Positions 1-6,366 of a stretch of 24,694 bases of DNA are shown here, in pieces. The notes beneath the pieces are model-generated. The model worked only from the letters and a program-made list of their open reading frames with translations. It was not told the DNA's origin and did not search any database. Location: the IMG/VR virus record IMGVR_UViG_3300008217_000087, positions 1-24,694 of that record; one strand, given 5' to 3'. Origin of the DNA: a virus. The translations under genes were made by a program, and so were the position numbers. The number at the start of each line of letters is the position of its first letter. Position 1 is the stretch's first letter.

Positions 1-60
1 CGAGAGATCGAACTAGGTATAAAAGAACTAATGAGGATAGAGAATGAATCATCTATATGA
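1..60 (+). CDS. 3' end of an upstream gene (partial)
   Basis: The first 60 bases are open in frame 1 and end with TGA at 58-60, giving a 19-residue charged, helix-like tail (REIELGIKEL...). Frame 3 is also open and stops at 45-47, which would form an ATGA overlap with the next gene, the arrangement preferred across this genome. I cannot tell which frame is the real C-terminus because the gene body lies outside the window. No function can be given. Confidence 0.35.
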   Translation, partial: REIELGIKELMRIENESSI

Positions 61-217
61 CTTGGAAATGAGTTGGTTCCAACACGCGAAGGTAGCCTGG
101 AAGCTATGCTTCAAGCTGTTTCTTTTAACACTGTCTGCTTTCTTTCATGGGTTGTTTCCATTCATGCTAATCAGCACAACCTCCAATGGAATCAAGAAGC
201 TTAATGAGGAACTATGA
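44..217 (+). CDS. Small membrane protein, DUF6356-like (57 aa)
   Basis: ATG at 44 follows a GAGGAT ribosome site, and the stop TGA at 215-217 overlaps the next start (ATGA). The 57-residue product reads MNHLYDLEMSWFQH... and then has a hydrophobic stretch from about residue 20 to 43. The layout (aromatic-x-H near residue 14, a central helix with FFHGLFPF, then STTS before an acidic-basic tail) matches what I know of the DUF6356 family of small phage and bacterial membrane proteins: an H near the N-terminus, H-x-x-x-P-F in the helix, then T-x-S. The function of that family is unknown. A membrane role, possibly linked to lysis given the envelope genes downstream, is inference. Coupled translation with the Fe-S carrier gene is likely. 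Confidence 0.75.
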   Translation: MNHLYDLEMSWFQHAKVAWKLCFKLFLLTLSAFFHGLFPFMLISTTSNGIKKLNEEL

Positions 218-519
218 CCATAACGGAAGCGGCACAAGCGAAGGTAGACCAGACGTTGAAAGGCGAAGGCTTCTTGGGTGTGCACCTGGAAGGAGGTGGT
301 TGCTCTGGCTATCAGATAAAATTAAAGCCATGTCCAGAACTCCCACCAGATTCGAAGATGGTTTCAGAGACAATCTTCTCAGACCCCATCTCTTTGGAGT
401 TACTGTCAGACGCAAAGATGGATTGGATTGACGATCCTTTTCGACCGACCTTTCACTTCACACCACCAACTGGCGCTTCATCTTGTGGATGCGGTAGTAG
501 CTTTACAATAGGAGGATAG
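214..519 (+). CDS. IscA/HesB-type iron-sulfur cluster carrier
   Basis: The 101-residue product has the hallmarks of A-type Fe-S carriers (IscA, ErpA, HesB): an early GGGCSGYQ motif with Cys30 and a C-terminal SSCGCGSSF motif with Cys91 and Cys93. These three cysteines bind the cluster or iron in known family members, which receive clusters from a scaffold and pass them to apo-proteins. Length is normal for the family (about 105 aa). The start at 214 overlaps the stop of the preceding gene (ATGA), and GGAGG at 511-515, inside its last codons, serves the next gene. Copies in phage genomes are usually read as auxiliary metabolic genes. Which host protein it would supply is unknown. The family assignment is firm, the subtype is not. 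Confidence 0.93.
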   Translation: MTITEAAQAKVDQTLKGEGFLGVHLEGGGCSGYQIKLKPCPELPPDSKMVSETIFSDPISLELLSDAKMDWIDDPFRPTFHFTPPTGASSCGCGSSFTIGG

Positions 520-520
520 T

Positions 521-607
521 ATGGAATGGACGAAGAAAAAGAAAGTATTCGTATTCGCTGTCGCCGCTATATTAGTGGTTGCAGCATTGCATCAGTTGTT
601 CTTTTAG
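521..607 (+). other. Overlapping frame encoding an orphan signal-peptide-like sequence (28 codons)
   Basis: ATG at 521 lies 5 bases after GGAGG (511-515), the best-placed start here. It reads MEWTKKKK followed by about 20 hydrophobic residues (VFVFAVAAILVV...) and stops at TAG 605-607, just after the T4 run at 602-605. This is a textbook lipoprotein n- and h-region. The matching lipobox (LAGC, Cys codon 613-615) lies in the other frame, belonging to the 526-960 reading. One extra T in the run would join the two as ...LFFLAGC. Either a base is missing (mutation or sequencing error), ribosomal or transcriptional slippage occurs, or this is a tiny separate peptide. Confidence 0.55.
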
Positions 608-960
608 CCGGATGCACGACAATAAAGAAAGCAGGAGTTACAGCGATAGCAGCAGCGGGAGGTGCTACTGCAGCGACTGTATTGAGTGGGGGTGCAGCTG
701 CACCGATACTGGGAGGCACGACGGGTGCCTTTGTGGGAAGTGTGGCGACGGAAGTAATGATGTCAGATACCTCGAAGGGGAAGGCCATGACTGATTGTGC
801 ACCTGATAATTTCTGGACATTGCTTGGTTCGCTTGCGGAAATGGGAGGTTGGCTCCTAATTTTGGTAGTGATTATACCGATGGTGCTTGGATGGTTCCTA
901 CCTGGGCCCGTGAAACTTAAAGGCAAAGACAAGCCACAGATCAACCCATACCTTAAATAA
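526..960 (+). CDS. Putative glycine-zipper lipoprotein with C-terminal membrane segment
   Basis: As read, the product is 144 residues with a lipobox LLAGC at residues 26-30. An Ala/Gly-rich glycine-zipper-like stretch follows (about 35-75, with GGATAATVLSGG and GGTTGAFVG), and then a strong membrane helix (about 107-127, WLLILVVIIPMVLGWFLPGP) before a basic tail. It is probably exported, lipid-anchored and membrane-spanning. The N-terminus in this frame is odd: acidic, with RIRCRRY and two extra cysteines. A better signal peptide lies in the overlapping frame starting at 521, so the true gene may be 521-960 with a -1 frameshift near 602-605. Neighbours are a Fe-S carrier and a secreted glycosidase-like protein, suggesting late envelope functions such as lysis. 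A spanin-like or pore-forming role is speculation. Confidence 0.72.
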   Translation: MDEEKESIRIRCRRYISGCSIASVVLLAGCTTIKKAGVTAIAAAGGATAATVLSGGAAAPILGGTTGAFVGSVATEVMMSDTSKGKAMTDCAPDNFWTLLGSLAEMGGWLLILVVIIPMVLGWFLPGPVKLKGKDKPQINPYLK

Positions 961-965
961 AATAT

Positions 966-1991
966 ATGAAAGCTGTAGCGTTGGTACTTGCTCTTCTTTA
1001 TAGTGCTGTAGCGTTGGTACTTGCTCTTATTTGTGGGAGCGCACAAGCAGATATACACGGTGTACGATCCTCCTTCCTTCTCGGTAATATATGGAAGGAC
1101 AAGACAAGCACCTCCTTGTTATACCTTTCTGATAGTTGGTCAGACGCAGAGCGTAAGCATCACAGAGACAGGCTCTTAAACAATGGCGATACTCACATAG
1201 ATATGTATGTGAGAGCTACCAGAGGACACCTACCCGGCGGTGTGGTGAACCCTAACGGTGACTTCCTATTCAGGCTGAGGGAACTGAGAGCTGAAGGACT
1301 GGAGCCTGTGCTCTGGCTTATACCCGAGTCCAAGAACGGTGACCACAAAGGCCCAATGGCTAACCACCTTGCATTCATTGATAAGACGGTGAATGACTAC
1401 GACAAGGAGGCGTCAGCCTACGTTGTGTGTCTTGAGTGTGATGAGATGTTCTCCTCTGCTGAAGTCAACCAGATGGTGCTCCACGCAAAGAGCCGGACCA
1501 ACAAACCAGTGGCAGTACACCTAGCACCAGGGGTGGGTGGATTCAAAGGTGACGCATCCTACTACACTGAAGCAGACTACATCTTCCTACAGTTTGGCGA
1601 CCACCTAACCGGAGACTACGTTGCCGACACAGAGATGGCAGTAGCCATGCTCAAGGAAGCATTGAAGTTAGGCAAGCCCGTTGTAGCTAACGAGTATTCT
1701 CTATACTCTGAGAGTGCGCAAGCCAAGGCACTGGGTGACAGGCTGTGCGCGGAGGGTGCGGTAGGTACAGGTAATGGCAGGACGGTATCGTTTTGTGGGC
1801 AACAGAGAGCCTCAGTACCCTCAGTGTACGGCTCTGCCTCTATAGCCATTGGACTCATAGCTCTAGCATTAGGAGCGACAGTATACATGAAGAATGACTA
1901 CTCGTCAGTGCGGACCTCAAACGATGAAGGACTGGGAGCTAGGTACGACACGGACGGTACCGTGTTCCTCACCTACAAGATAAGATGGTGA
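966..1991 (+). CDS. Secreted TIM-barrel, glycoside-hydrolase-like protein
   Basis: The 341-residue product begins with a Sec signal peptide (about 1-28, likely cut after AQA). The body has regularly spaced hydrophobic strands typical of a TIM barrel: IDMYVRA, EPVLWLIPE, AYVVCLECDE, KPVAVHLAP, ADYIFLQFG and KPVVANEYS. Glutamates at the ends of the presumed strands 4 (Glu157 or Glu160) and 7 (Glu243) fit the acid/base plus nucleophile layout of clan GH-A glycosidases. I see this as a pattern only; no specific family is recognised. After residue 290 come a short hydrophobic segment and a C-terminus ending in VFLTYKIRW, reminiscent of the last beta strand of outer-membrane proteins. No clear ribosome site precedes ATG 966. 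A role in cell-wall or surface-glycan cleavage is inferred from export and the adjacent lipoprotein. Confidence 0.7.
   Translation: MKAVALVLALLYSAVALVLALICGSAQADIHGVRSSFLLGNIWKDKTSTSLLYLSDSWSDAERKHHRDRLLNNGDTHIDMYVRATRGHLPGGVVNPNGDFLFRLRELRAEGLEPVLWLIPESKNGDHKGPMANHLAFIDKTVNDYDKEASAYVVCLECDEMFSSAEVNQMVLHAKSRTNKPVAVHLAPGVGGFKGDASYYTEADYIFLQFGDHLTGDYVADTEMAVAMLKEALKLGKPVVANEYSLYSESAQAKALGDRLCAEGAVGTGNGRTVSFCGQQRASVPSVYGSASIAIGLIALALGATVYMKNDYSSVRTSNDEGLGARYDTDGTVFLTYKIRW
972..1037 (+). repeat. 33-bp tandem duplication inside the signal peptide
   Basis: Units 972-1004 and 1005-1037 share their first 24 bases exactly and about 29 of 33 overall. They encode AVALVLALLYS and AVALVLALICG. The duplication is in frame and lengthens the hydrophobic core of the signal peptide of the glycosidase-like gene. 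The near identity suggests a recent event or an assembly slip. Confidence 0.9.
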
Positions 1992-2212
1992 AGCTAGTCG
2001 AAGTGGGATGGCTCGACTCGTACACCGAGGCAAGTTGGGCGGAGTACAGCCCAGAAAAAAAGGAGACCAAAACATATGGCCTCCTCGTAGATGAGAATGA
2101 AGATTGGACTACCCTAGCCATGACAAAAGAGAAAGGCTATTGGGGTAATCTATGGTACATCCCAACAAAGAACGTCATCTCAATGCGGGTGATAGAAGAG
2201 ATTATTTTATAG
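1985..2212 (+). CDS. Small conserved-type phage protein (75 aa), unknown function
   Basis: The start ATG at 1985 overlaps the stop of the glycosidase-like gene by 7 bases (ATGGTGA), so translation is probably coupled. The product is soluble, aromatic-rich and acidic. It has an N-terminal WLDSYTEASW stretch, a middle DENEDWTTLA and a WYIPTKNVISM segment that looks like an SH3-like small beta barrel. Short proteins with a W-x-D-S start and a later strand of this kind are common in phages, but I know no function for them. It is the last gene of the plus block and overlaps the end of the opposite-strand gene by 11 bases. Confidence 0.72.
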   Translation: MVKLVEVGWLDSYTEASWAEYSPEKKETKTYGLLVDENEDWTTLAMTKEKGYWGNLWYIPTKNVISMRVIEEIIL

Positions 2213-2432
2213 TATACAAAGTGGCCGACTCTTTCTCGATGAGGAAGGTGTCGGCTATTTTTTTCCACACCTCTTCTTCCCACACTGCGTCTGCGTCCTT
2301 TGCTTTTTGCATGAGGTAGTAGTGTGCCGCCTCTCCATCCAGTATCTCATGCTTCATGTTAATAAAGATTAAGGTTAGTGTCGCCTGGATGTGGTGCTCA
2401 AGCAGCCAGAGCATACTATCCTCATGCTTCAT
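2202..2432 (-). CDS. Hypothetical protein (76 aa), last gene of the leftward operon
   Basis: ATG at 2432 lies 11 bases inside the end of the exonuclease gene, so the two are coupled. The product (MKHEDSMLWLLEHH...) is largely helical and acidic, with WEEEVWKKIAD in the C-terminal half. No family is recognised. Its last 20 codons overlap the rightward terminator at 2224-2264, so part of the C-terminus is constrained by the hairpin. No terminator for the leftward transcript is visible just past its stop. Confidence 0.6.
   Translation of the reverse strand: MKHEDSMLWLLEHHIQATLTLIFINMKHEILDGEAAHYYLMQKAKDADAVWEEEVWKKIADTFLIEKESATLYTIK
2224..2264 (+). terminator. Rho-independent terminator closing the left plus-strand block
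   Basis: GCCGACTCTTTCT (from 2224) pairs with GGAAGGTGTCGGC (to 2255) in a 13-bp stem with one T-T mismatch and two G-U pairs. It is followed by TAT and a run of seven T at 2258-2264. It begins 11 bases after the stop at 2212. The T-run is only on the plus strand, so it stops rightward transcription. It is embedded in the 3' coding part of the opposite gene 2202-2432. Confidence 0.88.
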
Positions 2433-3216
2433 TCTTTATTCTTTCTGAGTTCCAGGCTTTGAGGTCGAGGCAGTTGAAGAACATATCAACGTGCGGCTCA
2501 ACGTTAAACCTTTTCTCCTGAAAGTCTCCAGTATCCTTGTCCAACCTTAAGATGATACCCATCGCAGGTTTCTTCTTTCCTTTTTGTTTAGCCATAGCGT
2601 GGGCATAGGCTGCGATTTGTAGGTGGTTGGGTTTGTATATCTTCTTCGATGTCTTGAAGTCGATCAGGCACTCCACCTTATCTATCTTGGCGAGCGCATC
2701 TATCGTACCGCAGTACCTGTAGTGTGGCTTCTTACTGGAGTGGAAGACCTTCTCTTCCGTACATATCCACTTGATATCCTTTGTCGAAGCCCACTTCTTG
2801 AAGGCTCTAGTACACTGCTTCGCCTCCTCGTTAAGCGGTAGTGCAGGCTCTGCACCTTTACCCATCTTCCAGGTGATCGCCTCACTCAACCAGTTATGCA
2901 CGGACGTACCGACCTGCGCAGCCTCACCGCTGATCATCTTGTGCGCCGTCTGTATGCCTTTGTAGATATGCTCTACTACTTTAACAGGCAGCATGAAGGT
3001 GCCGACCTCTTCAGTAGGTGCCAAGCGGTACGGCTCTAGCGACGCTTTGAAGAAGTCAGCACCCTCACCAACAGCCCAGTCAGTCAGGTACTTCGGGAAG
3101 CAAGCATCCAACACCTTGGTGACGGAGTGTATCTTCTCTCCGTCTACCCTGTAGGTGTGGTCGACCTCATCGAAGACAAGATCGTACTCACGCCCATCTT
3201 TGTACTTGATTACCAC
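2422..3216 (-). CDS. PD-(D/E)XK exonuclease, RecB/Cas4-like
   Basis: The 264-residue product has the motif series of RecB/Cas4-type phage exonucleases: GTSVHNWLSEAI with His107, TEEKVF with Glu155, GTIDALAKID with Asp173, LIDFKTSKK with Asp186-x-Lys188 (the D-E-x-K core, here D-F-K) and a QIAAYAHAM motif with Gln200 and Tyr204. Such enzymes resect DNA ends for recombination or degrade DNA during replication. The length fits stand-alone phage members. It starts 7 bases inside the end of the SSB-tail gene upstream and overlaps the gene downstream, in one operon with other recombination-like genes. Some relatives bind a 4Fe-4S cluster through four cysteines, but that set is not evident here. Confidence 0.85.
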   Translation of the reverse strand: MVIKYKDGREYDLVFDEVDHTYRVDGEKIHSVTKVLDACFPKYLTDWAVGEGADFFKASLEPYRLAPTEEVGTFMLPVKVVEHIYKGIQTAHKMISGEAAQVGTSVHNWLSEAITWKMGKGAEPALPLNEEAKQCTRAFKKWASTKDIKWICTEEKVFHSSKKPHYRYCGTIDALAKIDKVECLIDFKTSKKIYKPNHLQIAAYAHAMAKQKGKKKPAMGIILRLDKDTGDFQEKRFNVEPHVDMFFNCLDLKAWNSERIKNEA

Positions 3217-3440
3217 GGAATGTCATCCTTGCTTTTGGGAGCAGAAGGAGCCGCCCCATTCTGAGGCTTGAACCGTAGCTTCCTATAGTTCTTACCTGAC
3301 TTGGAGACATTATCGTACATGTTAACCCAGTACATAGTGCCTTCTATCATGGCGTGACCATTCCAATCAGCATGCCAATCCTCTGACTTCTTGTCATTGG
3401 CAAATGCTACACCGTCCATATCTTTCTGTTCGTATTCCAT
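3210..3440 (-). CDS. Small protein with SSB-like acidic tail (76 aa)
   Basis: I chose ATG at 3440 (MEYEQKDMDG...) because it has GGAG 8 bases upstream and leaves a 4-base gap after the previous stop. The longer start at 3464 lies inside the preceding gene and has no ribosome site. The compact beta-rich body (HAMIEGTMYWVNMYD, then YRKLRFKPQ) is followed by a flexible Pro/Ala linker and the tail KSKDDIPW. Acidic tails ending in DDIPF or similar recruit partners in bacterial single-stranded DNA-binding proteins, so an SSB-like role is plausible. No OB-fold motif can be proven by eye. The adjacent exonuclease supports a recombination role. Confidence 0.68.
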   Translation of the reverse strand: MEYEQKDMDGVAFANDKKSEDWHADWNGHAMIEGTMYWVNMYDNVSKSGKNYRKLRFKPQNGAAPSAPKSKDDIPW

Positions 3441-3444
3441 AACT

Positions 3445-3756
3445 TTATCTCCGTCTATTAGCACTTAACGTGCGCCAGATATCAATCTCTCTCTGCCAAG
3501 TTGCTCGTTGCGCATCAAGAACACTATATGATACCGTTGCTTCGTCTAGCTTCTTCATGAATTCAATGTAATCCTCCGATGAATAGGCCCTAGACTCTTT
3601 CTCCGCTACTGTACCAGTCGCTTCAAGGAAGTGCTTTGCCTTGATCAACTTGATGTAGTGCGGTGCCATGGCTACATATCCTTGCAGCCTACCATACTTG
3701 TCATCACTATCTGCCAGACCATTGTGTGCGATCTCGGCCTGCTCGTCACTAATCAT
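3445..3756 (-). CDS. Conserved-type phage hypothetical protein (103 aa)
   Basis: ATG at 3756 has GGAGG 6 bases upstream and overlaps the end of the Ref-like gene by 8 bases. The product is helical and charged, with GRLQGYVAMAPHYIKLIKAK and a C-terminal WQREIDIWRTLSANRRR. No catalytic motif is seen. It lies between a nuclease and an SSB-tail protein in the leftward operon, so a role around DNA recombination is possible, by position only. Confidence 0.68.
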   Translation of the reverse strand: MISDEQAEIAHNGLADSDDKYGRLQGYVAMAPHYIKLIKAKHFLEATGTVAEKESRAYSSEDYIEFMKKLDEATVSYSVLDAQRATWQREIDIWRTLSANRRR

Positions 3757-4081
3757 TTAAGTCCTCCCCAAATAATACATGTTTACGGTACACCATTATA
3801 CCATCTCTGAATGCTTTGTCAAGTGTATTCAAGATGAACATAGGCTGCCAGTCTAGTATATTTATATTACCATTGTGTGCCTCTGTATGGCAGGTGTAGC
3901 ACAAAGGCATCGTCAGCCAATCAGATGCTTTATAACCCGCACCCCCCGACAGAGGAGCATACCTTCCTTTGAGGTGGTGTGCCACAATAGTATCGTCTTC
4001 TATAGTGCAGTTAGCGCACGGCAGAGAGGACACCCACCTGAGATACTGCTTGTTCTCCCATCGTTTAGTCTTACCTATCAT
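3749..4081 (-). CDS. HNH-type nuclease, Ref/NinG-like recombination protein
   Basis: I chose ATG at 4081 because it overlaps the reductase stop (ATGA) and has AGGAG 10 bases upstream; a longer reading from 4105 exists. The 110-residue product carries LPCANC (Cys22, Cys25), VAHHLKGR (His35-His36), SDWLTMPLCYTCHTEAH (Cys61, Cys64, His65, His69). This two-CxxC zinc site with a paired His and a final H fits His-Me-finger nucleases such as Ref (RecA-dependent nuclease of phage P1), YbcO and related phage proteins. In those families the protein nicks DNA at recombination sites. Neighbouring exonuclease and SSB-tail genes support this. The exact subfamily is not certain. Confidence 0.8.
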   Translation of the reverse strand: MIGKTKRWENKQYLRWVSSLPCANCTIEDDTIVAHHLKGRYAPLSGGAGYKASDWLTMPLCYTCHTEAHNGNINILDWQPMFILNTLDKAFRDGIMVYRKHVLFGEDLND

Positions 4082-5721
4082 AAGCTGCATACTCCTGAGA
4101 GGCATTGCTCCTCTGAGTTGTCTTCGTAGATAACGCCACGTTTAGCGTGAGCCTCTTCGTATGGCACGGCTTCGATAGGCTGCCCACCTCTGGACCCGTT
4201 GGGGTAGAAGGTGAGGCCCCTTAATCCATGACCATACTTACGTAGTATCCTGGAGAATGGTGCTACATGACTCTCGTTATTGAGATCAGTTCCCCAACTA
4301 GGTAGATTGACAGTAGAACTAATAGCATGATCGACATACTTCTGTAGTTCATACTGAAATCTTATTCGTCGCTCGACATCTTCTGCGAGGTCCACTGCAG
4401 ATTCAATGTTGTCTTGCCGAACTCCGTTGTCAATGAGGTACTGGGCCGTACCGTCAACGACAAATTGATACTTCCATCTTGTTCCATCCGTAAGGTAGCG
4501 CCTGCGGTATGCCACGGCGTAGATTGGCTCCACTCCACTGGTTGTTCCTGCGAGGATGCTAATAGTCCCCGTAGGTGCAATCGCTCTGTATCCTTTAGGA
4601 CGATTGAGAAAAAGTCGCTCACAATGTTCGTTAGCGGATCGCTCTGACTCTGTTTCATAGACCTTCATCCATTTCTTGAGTTCATCATTCATCTCGTACT
4701 TGCTGTCACGCTTGAGTAACCACTCATGCAATCCCATCAAGCCGAGACCTAACCGCGAGTTCTGCTGCCTCACTCTGCCTACCTTCTCGTATGGCAGGTG
4801 TGCTCTGATCAAACCACATACTAGAAATTTAGATGCGAGTGTAACCACATCCTTAAACTCGCTAATCGTATCCACATTCGCAAGGTTAACAGAGCCCAGG
4901 TTGCAGACATCACTGTCATCCGACGACGTAACCTCCGTACAAGCGTTGCGTAAAGTTTCATCAGCTTTATCTCCAAAGTTAAATGAGAACCCAGGCTCAC
5001 CAGTCATCAGTGCCTGCTTACAGTTCTCCATGAATACCTCATTGTCATTGCCACTCAGCCATTCATCACCATAGTTCACGCTGATATTCATCATGTCTAA
5101 CGGTGCTGCGTAGTTGAAGTTGGCCTTCTTGGCATCAGCAATCGTGAGGCCAGTCCCCTCGATAGGTCTGTCATGCCAGTTCTTGTAGTGCAGGAAGTCC
5201 CAGATGTCCCCATGAGAGGCGCTGAGAGAGCCGTAGAGAGCCGATCTCCTGCTACCCCCTTGCATGACGTTCCTTCCTATCTCATTGAGCGTAGAGAGCA
5301 GAGGAAGAGGCCCAGAGGATACGCCTCCAGTGCGCCTCAATGCCCGACCTCCTGGCCTGCACAACGATACGTCGGCCCCGATCCCACCACCTGTCATCAG
5401 GCAGGACATGGCACGCTGAGACAGTCCGGCCCACTCCTCTCTGGTGTCTGAATCAAGCCTCAATAGATAGCAGTTGTTAAAGAACCGCGCCTCTCTGCCT
5501 GCGTACCAGAGATACCGACCGCCCGGCATGAACTTAAAGTCCGAGATGTACTGCACCAACTGAGCCTGATCATCCTTCTCCATCAGGCTGTTCTTCATAC
5601 CATCCATGTCACCACAGACGTAGTTCACTACTACCTTTGCACGATCATGCCAGGTTTCATACTGATTCTGTGCGTACTTGGTCTTGAATATATCCTGGCC
5701 ATATGTTGTTCTGAATTCCAT
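4078..5721 (-). CDS. nrdJ: Ribonucleotide reductase, probably class II (adenosylcobalamin-dependent)
   Basis: The 547-residue product reduces ribonucleotides to deoxyribonucleotides for phage DNA synthesis. Key residues are visible: Cys84 in NNCYLL and Cys273 in VCNLGSVNL (the redox pair), the radical-site motif N259-A-C261-T-E263, the phosphate-binding PTGTIS at 383-388, and a C-terminal CLSGVC (540-545) that would re-reduce the active site. No NrdB-like radical subunit, NrdI or NrdG lies beside it, and the protein is shorter than a class I NrdA (about 750 aa). A stand-alone class II enzyme using host or environmental B12 is therefore the best reading. AGGAG precedes ATG 5721. B12 binding cannot be proven from sequence by eye, so the class is inferred. 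Confidence 0.88.
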   Translation of the reverse strand: MEFRTTYGQDIFKTKYAQNQYETWHDRAKVVVNYVCGDMDGMKNSLMEKDDQAQLVQYISDFKFMPGGRYLWYAGREARFFNNCYLLRLDSDTREEWAGLSQRAMSCLMTGGGIGADVSLCRPGGRALRRTGGVSSGPLPLLSTLNEIGRNVMQGGSRRSALYGSLSASHGDIWDFLHYKNWHDRPIEGTGLTIADAKKANFNYAAPLDMMNISVNYGDEWLSGNDNEVFMENCKQALMTGEPGFSFNFGDKADETLRNACTEVTSSDDSDVCNLGSVNLANVDTISEFKDVVTLASKFLVCGLIRAHLPYEKVGRVRQQNSRLGLGLMGLHEWLLKRDSKYEMNDELKKWMKVYETESERSANEHCERLFLNRPKGYRAIAPTGTISILAGTTSGVEPIYAVAYRRRYLTDGTRWKYQFVVDGTAQYLIDNGVRQDNIESAVDLAEDVERRIRFQYELQKYVDHAISSTVNLPSWGTDLNNESHVAPFSRILRKYGHGLRGLTFYPNGSRGGQPIEAVPYEEAHAKRGVIYEDNSEEQCLSGVCSL

Positions 5722-5730
5722 TTATCTCTC

Positions 5731-5937
5731 CTATTCGAAGTCGCTATAGAACGCTTCTTGTTTGAACCCTAGTTGTCTACCAAGCTTCCTGCCCATATCA
5801 TCTATCTCATGCAGGGTACTCGCCCAGTCCGAGCCGCATTCCAACACTGTATTCACACTGCTCCGGCTCTTGTTAATGTACTCCAACACCAACGCCCTAT
5901 CTTCTGGCGTCAGCTTTGACTTTACTTTCTTGCTCAT
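5731..5937 (-). CDS. Hypothetical protein (68 aa)
   Basis: The start ATG at 5937 overlaps the previous stop as ATGA and is preceded by AAGGAG 7 bases away. The product is a small helical, charged protein (MSKKVKSKLTPEDRALVLEY...) with no recognised domain. It sits directly upstream of the reductase gene, 9 bases from its start, and so is co-transcribed with it. No function is assigned. Confidence 0.65.
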   Translation of the reverse strand: MSKKVKSKLTPEDRALVLEYINKSRSSVNTVLECGSDWASTLHEIDDMGRKLGRQLGFKQEAFYSDFE

Positions 5938-6353
5938 GACTTGTCTCCTTTGAAGTCATCTGATTCATCCTCACCGAACACACCGTACTTATACGCGCCC
6001 GATATCTTGAGCACCGCCCTAGCTAACGCTCTCTTCTCTGCCATCTCCATGACATAGTTACTGTGGCAGTTACCACCTTGGCCATGCCATGCGCTGCCAA
6101 AGGTTTCGATGTAGATAATAGCACCTTCCATACCTTCCTTGGTAGCTACTGCCTTAACAACGCTGAACTCCTGAGACACATGGACAACCTCGAACTTTAC
6201 TTCGATGTCGTTGTTGTACTGTATCTTCTCGATACCAGTACGAGTGATGATCGCAACCTGCTTACCACCCAGAGACAGACGGAATATATCCTCGTCTATA
6301 TCCAGGCCATTAGCCTTCACCAACTCTGTCAGAAACTCTTTCTTCGTGCTCAT
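5934..6353 (-). CDS. Conserved-type phage protein, candidate single-strand annealing/recombination protein
   Basis: The 139-residue product has a beta-rich N-terminal half (VAIITRTGIEKIQYN, IEVKFEVVHVS, GAIIYIETFGSAWHGQGG). This is followed by an amphipathic helix MEMAEKRALARAVLKISG and an acidic end GVFGEDESDDF. The A-E-K-R-A-x-x-R-A-x-L helix after a beta sheet resembles the corresponding element in Rad52/ERF/Sak-type single-strand annealing proteins, where a T-x-x-R-A-K-A-R pattern occurs. Homology is not proven by this. An exonuclease, a Ref-like nuclease and an SSB-tail protein in the same operon are the partners such a protein would need. AAGGAG lies before ATG 6353. Confidence is high for a gene, low for the role. 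Confidence 0.68.
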   Translation of the reverse strand: MSTKKEFLTELVKANGLDIDEDIFRLSLGGKQVAIITRTGIEKIQYNNDIEVKFEVVHVSQEFSVVKAVATKEGMEGAIIYIETFGSAWHGQGGNCHSNYVMEMAEKRALARAVLKISGAYKYGVFGEDESDDFKGDKS

Positions 6354-6366
6354 GATTATCTCCTTG

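Noticed and set aside
567-1058. 163-codon minus frame opposite the lipoprotein gene
   Set aside because: It is a shadow of the Ala/Gly-rich coding sequence, with no ribosome site or recognisable motif.
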